NCBI GenBank assembly: GCA_030849075.1
Contig: JASAOO010002932.1
Location: forward strand, 1-14,093
Length of the DNA: 14,093 nucleotides
Direction: 5' to 3'
DNA from: Zelonia costaricensis
Lineage: Eukaryota > Euglenozoa > Kinetoplastea > Trypanosomatida > Trypanosomatidae
The notes under the pieces: model-generated
Told to the model about the DNA's origin: nothing
What the model saw: the letters and a program-made list of their open reading frames with translations, nothing else
Databases searched by the model: none
Translations under genes and position numbers: made by a program
In this document: positions 6,697 to 13,809 of the stretch, in pieces
How the letters are laid out: every line of letters starts with the position of its first letter
How positions within the stretch are numbered: the stretch's first letter is position 1

Positions 6697-8793
6697 CTAC
6701 GCCTCCTGCAGCCAGAGAACGCGCATGCGGCCGCCGAACCGCGTGCGGCTCTCCTCCACGAGCTGCGCGCGCAGCTGCGCCGCCTCCTGGAAGAGTTGCT
6801 CCGCCATGCCGCCGCCTGCCGCCCGGCCGTACTGCTGCGTGTGCACAAGGCAGAAGTCTAGCGCACAGCGCAGCACCATCAGCAACGCCTCCCAGCACTC
6901 GAACTCCGGCTCCACCGTCAGCCCATGCGCCTCGTACTGCGCCGCAATGAAGTGCTCCATGTCCTGGCGCAGCTGCTGCACGCACTGCACCACGCGCTGC
7001 CACGCATCGAAGTCCAGCGCGCTGTCGTACAGGTGCATCGAGGCTCCCTTGCGGGTCGCCGGCGACGATGCGGGAGAAGACGAGGCGGGGGAGGACGCCG
7101 ACCACCGCCCCGACTCCCGCGCCTGCCCCTCCCCAACCGCCTGCGTGGCAAGCGCATCCGCCAGCTCGCCGTAGCGCTCCCCCGTCGCCACCCCACGCAG
7201 GAACACGGCGGCCCCCGTGAAGACCTCCAAAAGCACCTGCCGCTGCTGCTGCTGCTGCTGCTGCTGCCCCGGCTCCGACGCGATCGGGGTCGAGGTGTGC
7301 TTCAGCACGCCAGAGATGTCGATGAGCCGCCGCACATCGTCCCAGCGCTGCTGCAGCGCCTCCGCCGTCTTCGCCACCACCGCCGCCGCCGGGGCCGCAC
7401 GGCCGCCGCTGCCGGCGTCGGACGCAGGCAACACCGGCTCCGGCACCGTGCTGGGCACGAGATCAGCGCTCACACCCTCCAGCCCCTCCGTCGCCCCCCC
7501 CGCAGGGCTCACCGGGGCCGCGGGCTCCTGGCCGGCTGTGCTGGATGCGCCGAGCTGCAGCGCCGGGTAGGCCCGGAACTGGAAGCTGTGGTCGTAACAG
7601 ATGTGGATGGGCGACCACGGGTCGCGGCTCGCGAGGTAGCGGCCCACGACCCGCGCATCCACCGCCGGGGCGACGCGGCGCCAGAGCTCGCGGTGCGGCC
7701 CGTCGTTCGCTGCCGAGGACCCACGCAGGGCGTAGCGGAGCAGCCGCTGTGCGTCCCTGTCGCGGCCGCGCTCATCACGCGAGTACTTGACGACATCCAT
7801 TAGCTGCGCCATGAGGTCGGCGGAGTAGAGCACCCCGCTGGAGGTCAGCATCGTGAGCAGGGCCAGGTACATGCGGCGCTCCGACACGGGGCGGGCGTCG
7901 TGCAGGTCGCCGTCGACGCAGCGCTCGACCGCGGCCAGCAGCACGCTGCACACGTCTGCGTCCTCGAAGTCGGTGGGCTTCACCGTGGCTGGGTCCGCCG
8001 TCGCCGCGGGGCGCCGCATCACGGATGCGACGAAGGGGATGCGCAGCTGCAGAGACGGGACGTCGACGGCGGCGTGGTCAGCGCCGACGTACTCCCACAG
8101 GAAGTGGTGCACCTCTCTGATGAGCACGTCGCCCGAGTCGATCACGGCGAGGTAGCGGCGGTACACAGACGGGCTGAGGCTGGCGTGGAGCTGCTTCAGG
8201 TTCGCCCGCAGGCGGGCAATCTGCGCGGCCAGCAGCGCATCGACGTGGTGCGGCGCGAGACGCTCAATCTCCTCCAGCGCAAGATACTGGTAGAGCTCCA
8301 CGAGCTGTCGGCGCCGCGCCTCGCGCCACTCGGGCGGCTGCTGCGCGGCGTGCTCGAGCACCGTATGCAGCGTCTCCACCGACGCGATGTCCGGCCGCGC
8401 CCCGAGCGCGGTGAGCTCGTCGAACAGAAGGAAGACGTCGTCGACGTGGATGTGCTCGTACCGGGCGGCGCGGGAGAGCAGCACGTTCAGCGTGTCCACG
8501 TCCACCTTCACTCCGCGCTGCTTCATCTCCTTGTAGTAGAGCAGCATCTCCGGGAACGTGCCGCACGCCCGCAGCGCCCCGTTGTACGCGTAGGCGAGGT
8601 TGCGGTGCGAGAAGCGCAGCCAGTCCCGTGGGGTGCGTGGCTCAAGCCCGATGGACCACTTCTTTGCCGGCCAGTGACGGCGGTCGGCGATGCTGGTGCT
8701 GTAGCTGTCGACCCAGTTGCCGTTGTGGTGCGCCGGGTCCCAGGCACTGCGCGGGATGCTGGGCGCGAGCACGACGAGGCTACGACGTAGCAT
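6697..8793 (-). CDS. PPR-repeat protein, probably mitochondrial
   Basis: Encodes 698 residues from an ATG at 8793 to a TAG. The first 18 residues are Arg-rich and hydrophobic with no acidic residue (MLRRSLVVLAPSIPRSAW), which fits a mitochondrial presequence. Residues about 68-136 look like two consecutive pentatricopeptide repeats: AYNGALRACGTFPEMLLYYK with EMKQRGVKVD, then VDTLNVLLSRAAR with DELTALGARPD. More helical-repeat sequence follows (about 137-260 and 280-360). A low-complexity region (about 430-490) and a run of eight glutamines (510-517) encoded by an uninterrupted CAG tract lead to a helical C-terminal domain (about 590-698). Trypanosomatids have many PPR proteins that bind organellar RNA or belong to the mitochondrial ribosome; by length and presequence this could be one. 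The PPR class is well supported. Which RNA or complex it binds, and whether it is a ribosomal subunit, cannot be told from this sequence. Confidence 0.85.
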   Translation of the reverse strand: MLRRSLVVLAPSIPRSAWDPAHHNGNWVDSYSTSIADRRHWPAKKWSIGLEPRTPRDWLRFSHRNLAYAYNGALRACGTFPEMLLYYKEMKQRGVKVDVDTLNVLLSRAARYEHIHVDDVFLLFDELTALGARPDIASVETLHTVLEHAAQQPPEWREARRRQLVELYQYLALEEIERLAPHHVDALLAAQIARLRANLKQLHASLSPSVYRRYLAVIDSGDVLIREVHHFLWEYVGADHAAVDVPSLQLRIPFVASVMRRPAATADPATVKPTDFEDADVCSVLLAAVERCVDGDLHDARPVSERRMYLALLTMLTSSGVLYSADLMAQLMDVVKYSRDERGRDRDAQRLLRYALRGSSAANDGPHRELWRRVAPAVDARVVGRYLASRDPWSPIHICYDHSFQFRAYPALQLGASSTAGQEPAAPVSPAGGATEGLEGVSADLVPSTVPEPVLPASDAGSGGRAAPAAAVVAKTAEALQQRWDDVRRLIDISGVLKHTSTPIASEPGQQQQQQQQRQVLLEVFTGAAVFLRGVATGERYGELADALATQAVGEGQARESGRWSASSPASSSPASSPATRKGASMHLYDSALDFDAWQRVVQCVQQLRQDMEHFIAAQYEAHGLTVEPEFECWEALLMVLRCALDFCLVHTQQYGRAAGGGMAEQLFQEAAQLRAQLVEESRTRFGGRMRVLWLQEA
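7243..7266. repeat. (CTG)8 trinucleotide repeat inside the PPR gene
   Basis: Eight identical CTG units on the plus strand, read as CAG on the coding strand, giving eight glutamines (residues 510-517). The absence of CAA codons makes length variation by slippage likely. Confidence 0.97.
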
Positions 8794-9569
8794 GGCTTTG
8801 GACGGCAGCGTGCACAGAGCTAGGTAGCACAGCTACGTGTGTGTGTGTGTGCTTGAGTGTGTATCGGTACGAGCACGTAGGCACGTCGCCCGAGGATGCG
8901 GTGCACTTGATGACGCGTGCAGAGAGAGAAACAGGAGGGAGGGAGTGGGGCGAGAGCGGCGAGGGGGGGGGGATACACGAGTGCGATGGCGGACGACGGG
9001 GCACGACGTTGCAGGAGTTGAGGGTGGACGAGCGCGGAGAGACCGTCGATGGGCGATGCCCAGGAGTGTGGCCGCAGCCTCCAAGAAGGGGAAGGCTGCT
9101 ACGCTCCAGTGCGATGACGCTCGCTTCATGTTTGTGTGTGCGTGTGCGTGTGCGTCAGCTGCGCCGGCAGGAGTCACCGGGAAGCCCCGCCGATGGCGCT
9201 TGCACAACACATCACACCGCACGGCACACACGCGTGACACCCAGCCACGACAGGAGGCGGGGGGGGGGGGCGCACAGCGGGTCGCGGCAGGGGTGGCCCT
9301 GACGGTGATGGTAAAGGTGGAGTCGAGTGGAGCGTTCGCGAGTGCGTGTGTGAGCGCTGGTGCAGTGCGCTGCACCTTCTTTCCGTGGGCCGCAGGAGGA
9401 CCCCCGTCATCGCACGAGTCAGGGACCCAACTCGGGGAGAAGAGGGAGGGAGAGAGCAATAAAGCGAAGGCAATGCGTGCGTGCGTGTGTGTGTGCGGAC
9501 GTGGATGCGTGTACGTGTACGTGTACGTTTGTGCGTGCGTGTGGTGCGCTGCGCTGCGCCCACGTTGTC
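8794..9569 (-). other. intergenic region: 5' leader of PPR gene and 3' UTR of WD40-like gene
   Basis: Contains a (GT)7 tract (8837-8850), the splice acceptor at 8906-8972, a G run near 9259-9270, and three copies of GTGTAC (9509-9526) about 40 bases downstream of the WD40-like stop codon. No gene is supported. Confidence 0.7.
8906..8972 (-). promoter_or_regulatory. predicted spliced-leader acceptor for the PPR gene
   Basis: The minus strand reads a C run followed by CTCCCTCCCTCCTGTTTCTC and TCTG, then about 15 nt later the first AG (complement of plus 8906-8907). This gives a 112-nt 5' UTR without an upstream ATG before the start at 8793. A GT microsatellite lies inside that leader. Confidence 0.55.
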
Positions 9570-11708
9570 TTAGAACACGCGTTGGTTGGCAGCCAGGTAC
9601 CGGTCGCACTCTTCGGGCACGGCGCAACGGGCCAGCAGGAGCCGCTCGTTCAGCTGGTCCAGCGCGGCGTTGGCCTCGTACATGGACGACGCGCTGCCCA
9701 CCACCGCTACGCGCAGCGACGGGTCAGCCCCCGCACCACTGCCAGACCCACCGGCCCCAGCATAAGGAGAAGACGTGACAGCGGCGGCGACGCAGGCCCC
9801 GCCCACGCCGCCGCCGCCGCTCTTGATGTCGTCGATGCACACCTTTGTGCGCAGCGCTGCCATCGAGGCGAGCAAGTTGACGTGCTCGGTGGCACCGCTG
9901 GTGTACTCGCCGCCAGTGGCCGGCCGCACGCCGCTCGCCAGCAGCACGTCGGCCGGCAGCTGGACCAGCTCCGTCGAGCCGTACTCGTCCACGATGGACA
10001 TGAGCAGCGAGGCCTCGTGCAGGCTGGCGTGCACAATGGCGCGGCTTTGGTAGCTGCAGTACCCGCGCTGATGCACCGCCTGCCCGGTGCCGGGGTGCAG
10101 GGTGAAGAGCTGCACGGTGCCCGTGCGGCCACACACGGCGAGCGCGATCGAGTCGCCCAAGACCACCTGCGTGATGGCATCCTCCGCCTTCCAGACCCGT
10201 GCCGCCGTGCGGGCGTCGAGGTGCACGAGCGAGTACAGGACCGACCCCATCGCCACAAGCGTTACGCCGTGGTGCGTGGCGAGCGCCGTGACAGCCGCCG
10301 TCCAGGAGCCGGGCAGTGGCACCGTCATCGACGTCGGCGCGGCCGCCTCCGCGGAGTCGGCGGACGGTGGCGGGACGGCGCATGTTGCCGCCGTCGCGGG
10401 GGCTGACGCGTACGCCGGGCGCGGCGCGGCAGAGGCGAAGTGACGCACTCGCAGGTCCTGGCTGAGCGAGGTGGACGCGTGCAGCAGCGAGGAGGGCGGG
10501 CAGGCGAGCTCCGCGTCGATGGCGGCCTCGCGGTACGACAGCGGTGCGCGGGCGGCGAGGAGGGCGGAGAGGGCGCTGGGGTGGTGCACCGCGTACGCGA
10601 TGCGGCCGCCAAAGACAGAGGAGCGCACGAGCATGACGGGACTCATCGACTCGCCGAGCCGGCGCCACAGCAGCACGAGGCCGTCGACGCCGCTCGTCAC
10701 GATGCCGAGCCGCTGCGTCGCGTGCGCTAGCCGCTCCTGCCGCGCCAGTGCGGGCCCACTCGCAGCGCTGCCACCCGCCGCGGAGGCGGTTGGGGAGCCG
10801 GCGGGCAGCGGGCCGACACTTGCGGCGCTGCGCGCCGGACTCGCCACCGTGTACACCGCACCGTCCAGCGTGCAGGGCGGCAGCAGGACCGCGTCCACCT
10901 GCGCCACGGGCGTCTCATGCGCGGCGAAGCTGAAGGTGTAGGCGGTGTCTGAGAAGAGACTGACGCGGCCGTCGCTGCTGCCCACGATGCCGCGCAGGTA
11001 CACGGTGTCCTCCTCCTGACTGGCCACGGGGCGCGGGGGGTGGCGCCGGGGGGAGGAGCCTGGGGAGGACGCGGCCGCATGGACGGGACTGGCCGGCGCG
11101 GACAGCGGGATGCGGCAGCAGTAGGCGATGTGCAGCGGCAGCAGCGCCGCACACGTCGCCTCGGACGACGCAAGACCTCCATCAGCGCCAGGGGCACCGC
11201 CGCGTTCGGCCCGTTCCCGCCCACCCGCGACCGGCTTCCTCTGCCGCGCCGCCTCGCGCACGGCGGTGATCCACTGCGTGGTAGGGAGGGGGCGGATGCG
11301 GTACAACTCGCACGGCGGGCAGCCCGGGCGGCGCAGGTCGTACAGGACGATGTGCCCGCAGCGCAGCACCGTCGCCACGGCGTCCGCCCGCGCGCTGCCG
11401 AGCGCGAAGACGAGCGAGCGTGGCGGCGTGCCGCGCCGTGCCTGCGCCTCCGCCGCGGACTCGCGGAGGCCCCCGCCGTGTTCGCTGTGGCCCTCAGCGG
11501 GGGCGTAGACCGGCGGCGACGCGGTGGCGTGGCCGGCCGAGGTGGGGGCGGAGGGGCTCAGCCGTGCCGCGCCCTCTCCTGCCGCGGCGGCAACGGACTG
11601 CTGCACGGCGGCCGGGGAGGTCAGCAGCAGCGGGAACACGTCCGCGAAGACGGCGCGCTCCTCTGCCGCGAGGGGGAGGAAGAGTGAACGGAAGGTGCCT
11701 TGCGACAT
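9570..11708 (-). CDS. divergent WD40 / beta-propeller-like protein, function unknown
   Basis: Encodes 712 residues from an ATG at 11708, with TAA stop. I do not recognise the specific family. Several segments look like propeller blades: RCGHIVLYDLRR (116-127), LRGIVGSSDGRVSLFSD (238-254), LGIVTSGVDGLVLLWRR (334-350), LSQDLRVRHFASA (415-427), and TALATHHGVTLVAMGSVLYSLVHL to VCGRTGTVQLFTLHPG (474-540). Each has the strand pattern ending in an aromatic or hydrophobic position expected of a WD repeat, but clean WD dipeptides and GH pairs are mostly missing. Blades are separated by Ala/Pro/Ser/Gly-rich inserts (about 35-95, 155-235, 295-325, 430-465, 630-662), typical of Leishmania-group proteins. 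The C-terminus (about 664-712) is compact and probably helical, including ASSMYEANAALDQLNERLLL. No signal peptide or membrane segment is seen. A scaffold role is likely; nuclear pore, ribosome-biogenesis or intraflagellar transport proteins are all possible and cannot be separated here. Confidence 0.82.
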   Translation of the reverse strand: MSQGTFRSLFLPLAAEERAVFADVFPLLLTSPAAVQQSVAAAAGEGAARLSPSAPTSAGHATASPPVYAPAEGHSEHGGGLRESAAEAQARRGTPPRSLVFALGSARADAVATVLRCGHIVLYDLRRPGCPPCELYRIRPLPTTQWITAVREAARQRKPVAGGRERAERGGAPGADGGLASSEATCAALLPLHIAYCCRIPLSAPASPVHAAASSPGSSPRRHPPRPVASQEEDTVYLRGIVGSSDGRVSLFSDTAYTFSFAAHETPVAQVDAVLLPPCTLDGAVYTVASPARSAASVGPLPAGSPTASAAGGSAASGPALARQERLAHATQRLGIVTSGVDGLVLLWRRLGESMSPVMLVRSSVFGGRIAYAVHHPSALSALLAARAPLSYREAAIDAELACPPSSLLHASTSLSQDLRVRHFASAAPRPAYASAPATAATCAVPPPSADSAEAAAPTSMTVPLPGSWTAAVTALATHHGVTLVAMGSVLYSLVHLDARTAARVWKAEDAITQVVLGDSIALAVCGRTGTVQLFTLHPGTGQAVHQRGYCSYQSRAIVHASLHEASLLMSIVDEYGSTELVQLPADVLLASGVRPATGGEYTSGATEHVNLLASMAALRTKVCIDDIKSGGGGVGGACVAAAVTSSPYAGAGGSGSGAGADPSLRVAVVGSASSMYEANAALDQLNERLLLARCAVPEECDRYLAANQRVF

Positions 11709-11848
11709 GGTGGCGCAGAGGGGAGGGGGGGGGGAGGGTAAGTACAGAGGGAGGCGGGAGACTCACGCAGCAACGTGTGTGTGTNGGTGGCGCAGAGGGG
11801 AGGGGGGGGGGAGGGTAAGTACAGAGGGAGGCGGGAGACTCACGCAGC

Positions 11849-11861
<13 letters not shown>
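11709..11861. repeat. exact 77-bp tandem duplication with N at the junction
   Basis: Bases 11709-11784 recur exactly at 11786-11861 with an offset of 77, including an identical 10-base G run. A single N sits at 11785 between the copies. The first copy ends in five GT units, where the second runs on into a longer GT tract. This is what two contigs ending and starting in the same microsatellite-rich leader would give if joined without merging their overlap. A real tandem duplication is the alternative. Confidence 0.9.

Positions 11862-11883
<22 letters not shown>
11852..11883. repeat. (GT)16 microsatellite
   Basis: Sixteen GT units ending the second copy of the 77-bp duplication; a truncated form (five units) ends the first copy. 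Confidence 0.95.
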
Positions 11884-11885
<2 letters not shown>

Positions 11886-11932
11886 ATATCAGGTGAGGAT
11901 GGCGGATGGGTAGGTGCAGTCTGCCACTTGCG

Positions 11933-12007
11933 CTAGAAGGGGAGAGGTGTGGCGGAGGTAGAGAGGCGGCGGCGGGGGAGGGGGAGGGAGGGGTGGTAGA
12001 GAGGTGG
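11933..12007 (-). promoter_or_regulatory. predicted spliced-leader acceptor for the WD40-like gene
   Basis: About 70 nt of almost pure C/T on the minus strand ends in CACCTCTCCCCTTCTAG; the AG is the complement of plus 11933-11934 and no earlier AG lies in the tract. The 5' UTR would be 224 nt as assembled, or about 147 nt if the 77-bp duplication at 11709-11861 is an assembly error. There is no upstream ATG in it. A weaker alternative AG lies at 11762-11763. Confidence 0.6.
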
Positions 12008-12171
12008 CTTTGCGGCGTAAGAAGCGGAGCGAGCGGCGCCGCCGGGAAGGAGGCCGGTGACGCTCCCTTCGACACTGCGAGAGCGCTGTTGTGGATGGGC
12101 GGCGGATCGACACGACGGCCACCGCCACACGGGAGCGCTGCAGCGCGTCGGCCTTGGCAGTTGTTTGCCAA

Positions 12172-12189
12172 ACACACACACACACACAC
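12172..12189. repeat. (AC)9 microsatellite
   Basis: Nine AC units in the predicted 3' UTR of the asparaginase gene. Confidence 0.95.
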
Positions 12190-12519
12190 GCAGGCGTGGG
12201 GCAGAAGCTAACGTATGGTCAAGGGTTCAGGGCGTGTTGATCGTTGTCGAGTATAACGGGCTGACCTGCAGGCGCCACCCGCCCCCTTCGCGAACACTGC
12301 GCGTGAGTGCGTGTGCGGGTGTGCCTGCATGCGGAAGAGAGAGGGAGAAGGCGGGGTGGAGAGCGCTCGAGGCGCTGCTGTGCCTGCGGTCTGCACCCAA
12401 GAGCCGCTGGGAGGCGGGGTCCTCCCCACGGCAGACAGGCTCCTCCCGCCCCCCCGTCTCTCTGCCTACCCCTCGTGGTGGTGGTTGTCAGAGGTCACAT
12501 ACGGTGCCGCCGCACGCGA

Positions 12520-13809
12520 CTACAGCCTCCCAGCCGGCTGCAGCACCGGCATCGGCGTAATTTCGCCGCGGAGGTTCTGCGTCATGGCAGCGGCCACCTT
12601 GGCGGGGCTGAGTCCCTTGCCAAACAGGTACATGAGCTTCACCTCTGCCGCCGCGCTGCACATGTCGTTGAGGTACACCACCTCCGGCGCGATGGCGTGC
12701 AGCCGCGCGACCTCTGAGGGGTTGAGCGTGCCGCTAATGTCGCGGGCTACGGCGCAGACGACGATGTCGTGGCGCCGAGCCGCGTCCGCGATGCGGCGCA
12801 GCTGCTGCGCCACGGCGCCCTTGAGGCTGCCGACGCCGTTGAGGGAGAGCAGGAGGGCGTCGAGCAGCGGCTGCTGCGCGGCGTCGCCGTCGACTTGCGC
12901 GGAGGCGGCCGCGGACGCGGACGCGACGCTCGAGGGTGGCGCAGGCGGTGACAGGCGCGGCCGCTTGTGCTCGAGCAATGCGACTACGGTATCGAGGTCG
13001 GGGTCGGGGTCGAGCGGGTAGCACCCGACGCGGCCGCGGAGGTCGGACATGATCCTCATGGCCCCCGTCGGCTGCGGCAGCAGGTGCTCTTCCTTCAAGA
13101 CAAAGTGCGTCGCCTCCATCACGCCGAGCGGCGGGTAGTTGAGGGAGCAGAAGGCACCGTACGTGTGGTAGACCTTGTTGCACCGGTTGCCGCGGAAGAG
13201 GCTGTCGTTGAAGAAGACGCACACCTCGCATATCTTGGGGTCCGATGCGATCATCATGCTGATGACCAGGTTGCGGCGCGCGTCGTTGTACGGCTCCGCG
13301 AGGGGCACCATTGCCCCCGTCACGATCACCGGTTTGTCGAGGTTGCACAGCAGAAAGGAGAGGGCGCTGGCGGTGTAGTGCATCGTGTCCGTGCCGTGCG
13401 CGATGAGAAAACCGCCGTACGCGTCGTAGTGCGCCTGCAGGTCTGCCGCGATGCGGCGGTAGTCGGCCGCCCCCATGTCGCTGCTGTCCAGCAGCGTCTC
13501 ATACTCGATGATGTCGAAGGGCGCCACCTCGGCGCTCTCGCGCAGCTCCCGCATCTCGTGCATCTGCTCTGTCAAGTACCCGGCGACCGGCTCGAGCGCC
13601 CCTTCAGCGTTCTTCTTCATCCCAATGGTGCCACCCACGTACAGCACGAGGATGCGGTGGGAGTCGGTCGCAGCCGTCGCCGTAGCGGCAGCTGCGCCGG
13701 CCACCGGGCTCGCCGTGGACTGCGGCGCGAGTGGAGTTGGCGAGGTCGGCGCTGGGGCAACCGACGGCACAAGCGCCGCCGCTGCGTGTGGAGCGGCCGT
13801 GGTGGACAT
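12520..13809 (-). CDS. L-asparaginase, type I (cytoplasmic-type)
   Basis: Predicted to hydrolyse L-asparagine to L-aspartate and ammonia. The 429-residue protein has a 50-residue Ala/Pro/Ser/Thr-rich N-terminal extension, then the asparaginase fold. Seen in sequence: the first catalytic-threonine motif YVGGTIGM (Thr61), DSSDMGAADYRRIA (109-122), the second motif AHGTDTMHYTASALSF (Thr140, Asp141), KPVIVTGAMVPLAE (159-172), and RGNRCNK (206-212), whose Lys212 is the likely catalytic lysine by position. These strongly resemble bacterial AnsA-type enzymes. A low-complexity insert (about 284-310) separates the N-terminal domain from a C-terminal domain containing LLSLNGVGSLKG (320-331) and ARDISGTLNPSEVARL (355-370). 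No signal peptide is apparent, unlike periplasmic type II enzymes. The start at 13809 is the first ATG after the predicted splice acceptor; a longer open frame to 13959 would need GTG. The protein ends in Gly-Arg-Leu, a PTS1-like tripeptide, so glycosomal location is possible. Family assignment is near certain; location is inference. Confidence 0.96.
   Translation of the reverse strand: MSTTAAPHAAAALVPSVAPAPTSPTPLAPQSTASPVAGAAAATATAATDSHRILVLYVGGTIGMKKNAEGALEPVAGYLTEQMHEMRELRESAEVAPFDIIEYETLLDSSDMGAADYRRIAADLQAHYDAYGGFLIAHGTDTMHYTASALSFLLCNLDKPVIVTGAMVPLAEPYNDARRNLVISMMIASDPKICEVCVFFNDSLFRGNRCNKVYHTYGAFCSLNYPPLGVMEATHFVLKEEHLLPQPTGAMRIMSDLRGRVGCYPLDPDPDLDTVVALLEHKRPRLSPPAPPSSVASASAAASAQVDGDAAQQPLLDALLLSLNGVGSLKGAVAQQLRRIADAARRHDIVVCAVARDISGTLNPSEVARLHAIAPEVVYLNDMCSAAAEVKLMYLFGKGLSPAKVAAAMTQNLRGEITPMPVLQPAGRL

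Larger units (their letters stand above)
11709..12519 (-). other. intergenic region: 5' leader of WD40-like gene and 3' UTR of asparaginase gene
   Basis: Contains the 77-bp duplication with an N (11709-11861), a GT tract (11852-11883), the strong pyrimidine tract and acceptor at 11933-12007, and an AC tract (12172-12189). About 12200-12519 is non-repetitive G/C-rich sequence lying immediately 3' of the asparaginase stop. No coding region is supported. Confidence 0.7.

Noticed and set aside
6925..8790. Long plus-strand open frames opposite the PPR gene (6925-7803 and 7900-8790)
   Set aside because: They mirror a high-GC3 minus-strand gene, are Arg/His/Val-rich with no domain logic, and have no acceptor of their own.
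9360..11687. Plus-strand and alternate-frame open frames over the WD40-like gene
   Set aside because: Rich in Arg/Ala/Pro as expected from shifted GC-rich codons; the 712-residue frame alone shows ordered hydrophobic strands.
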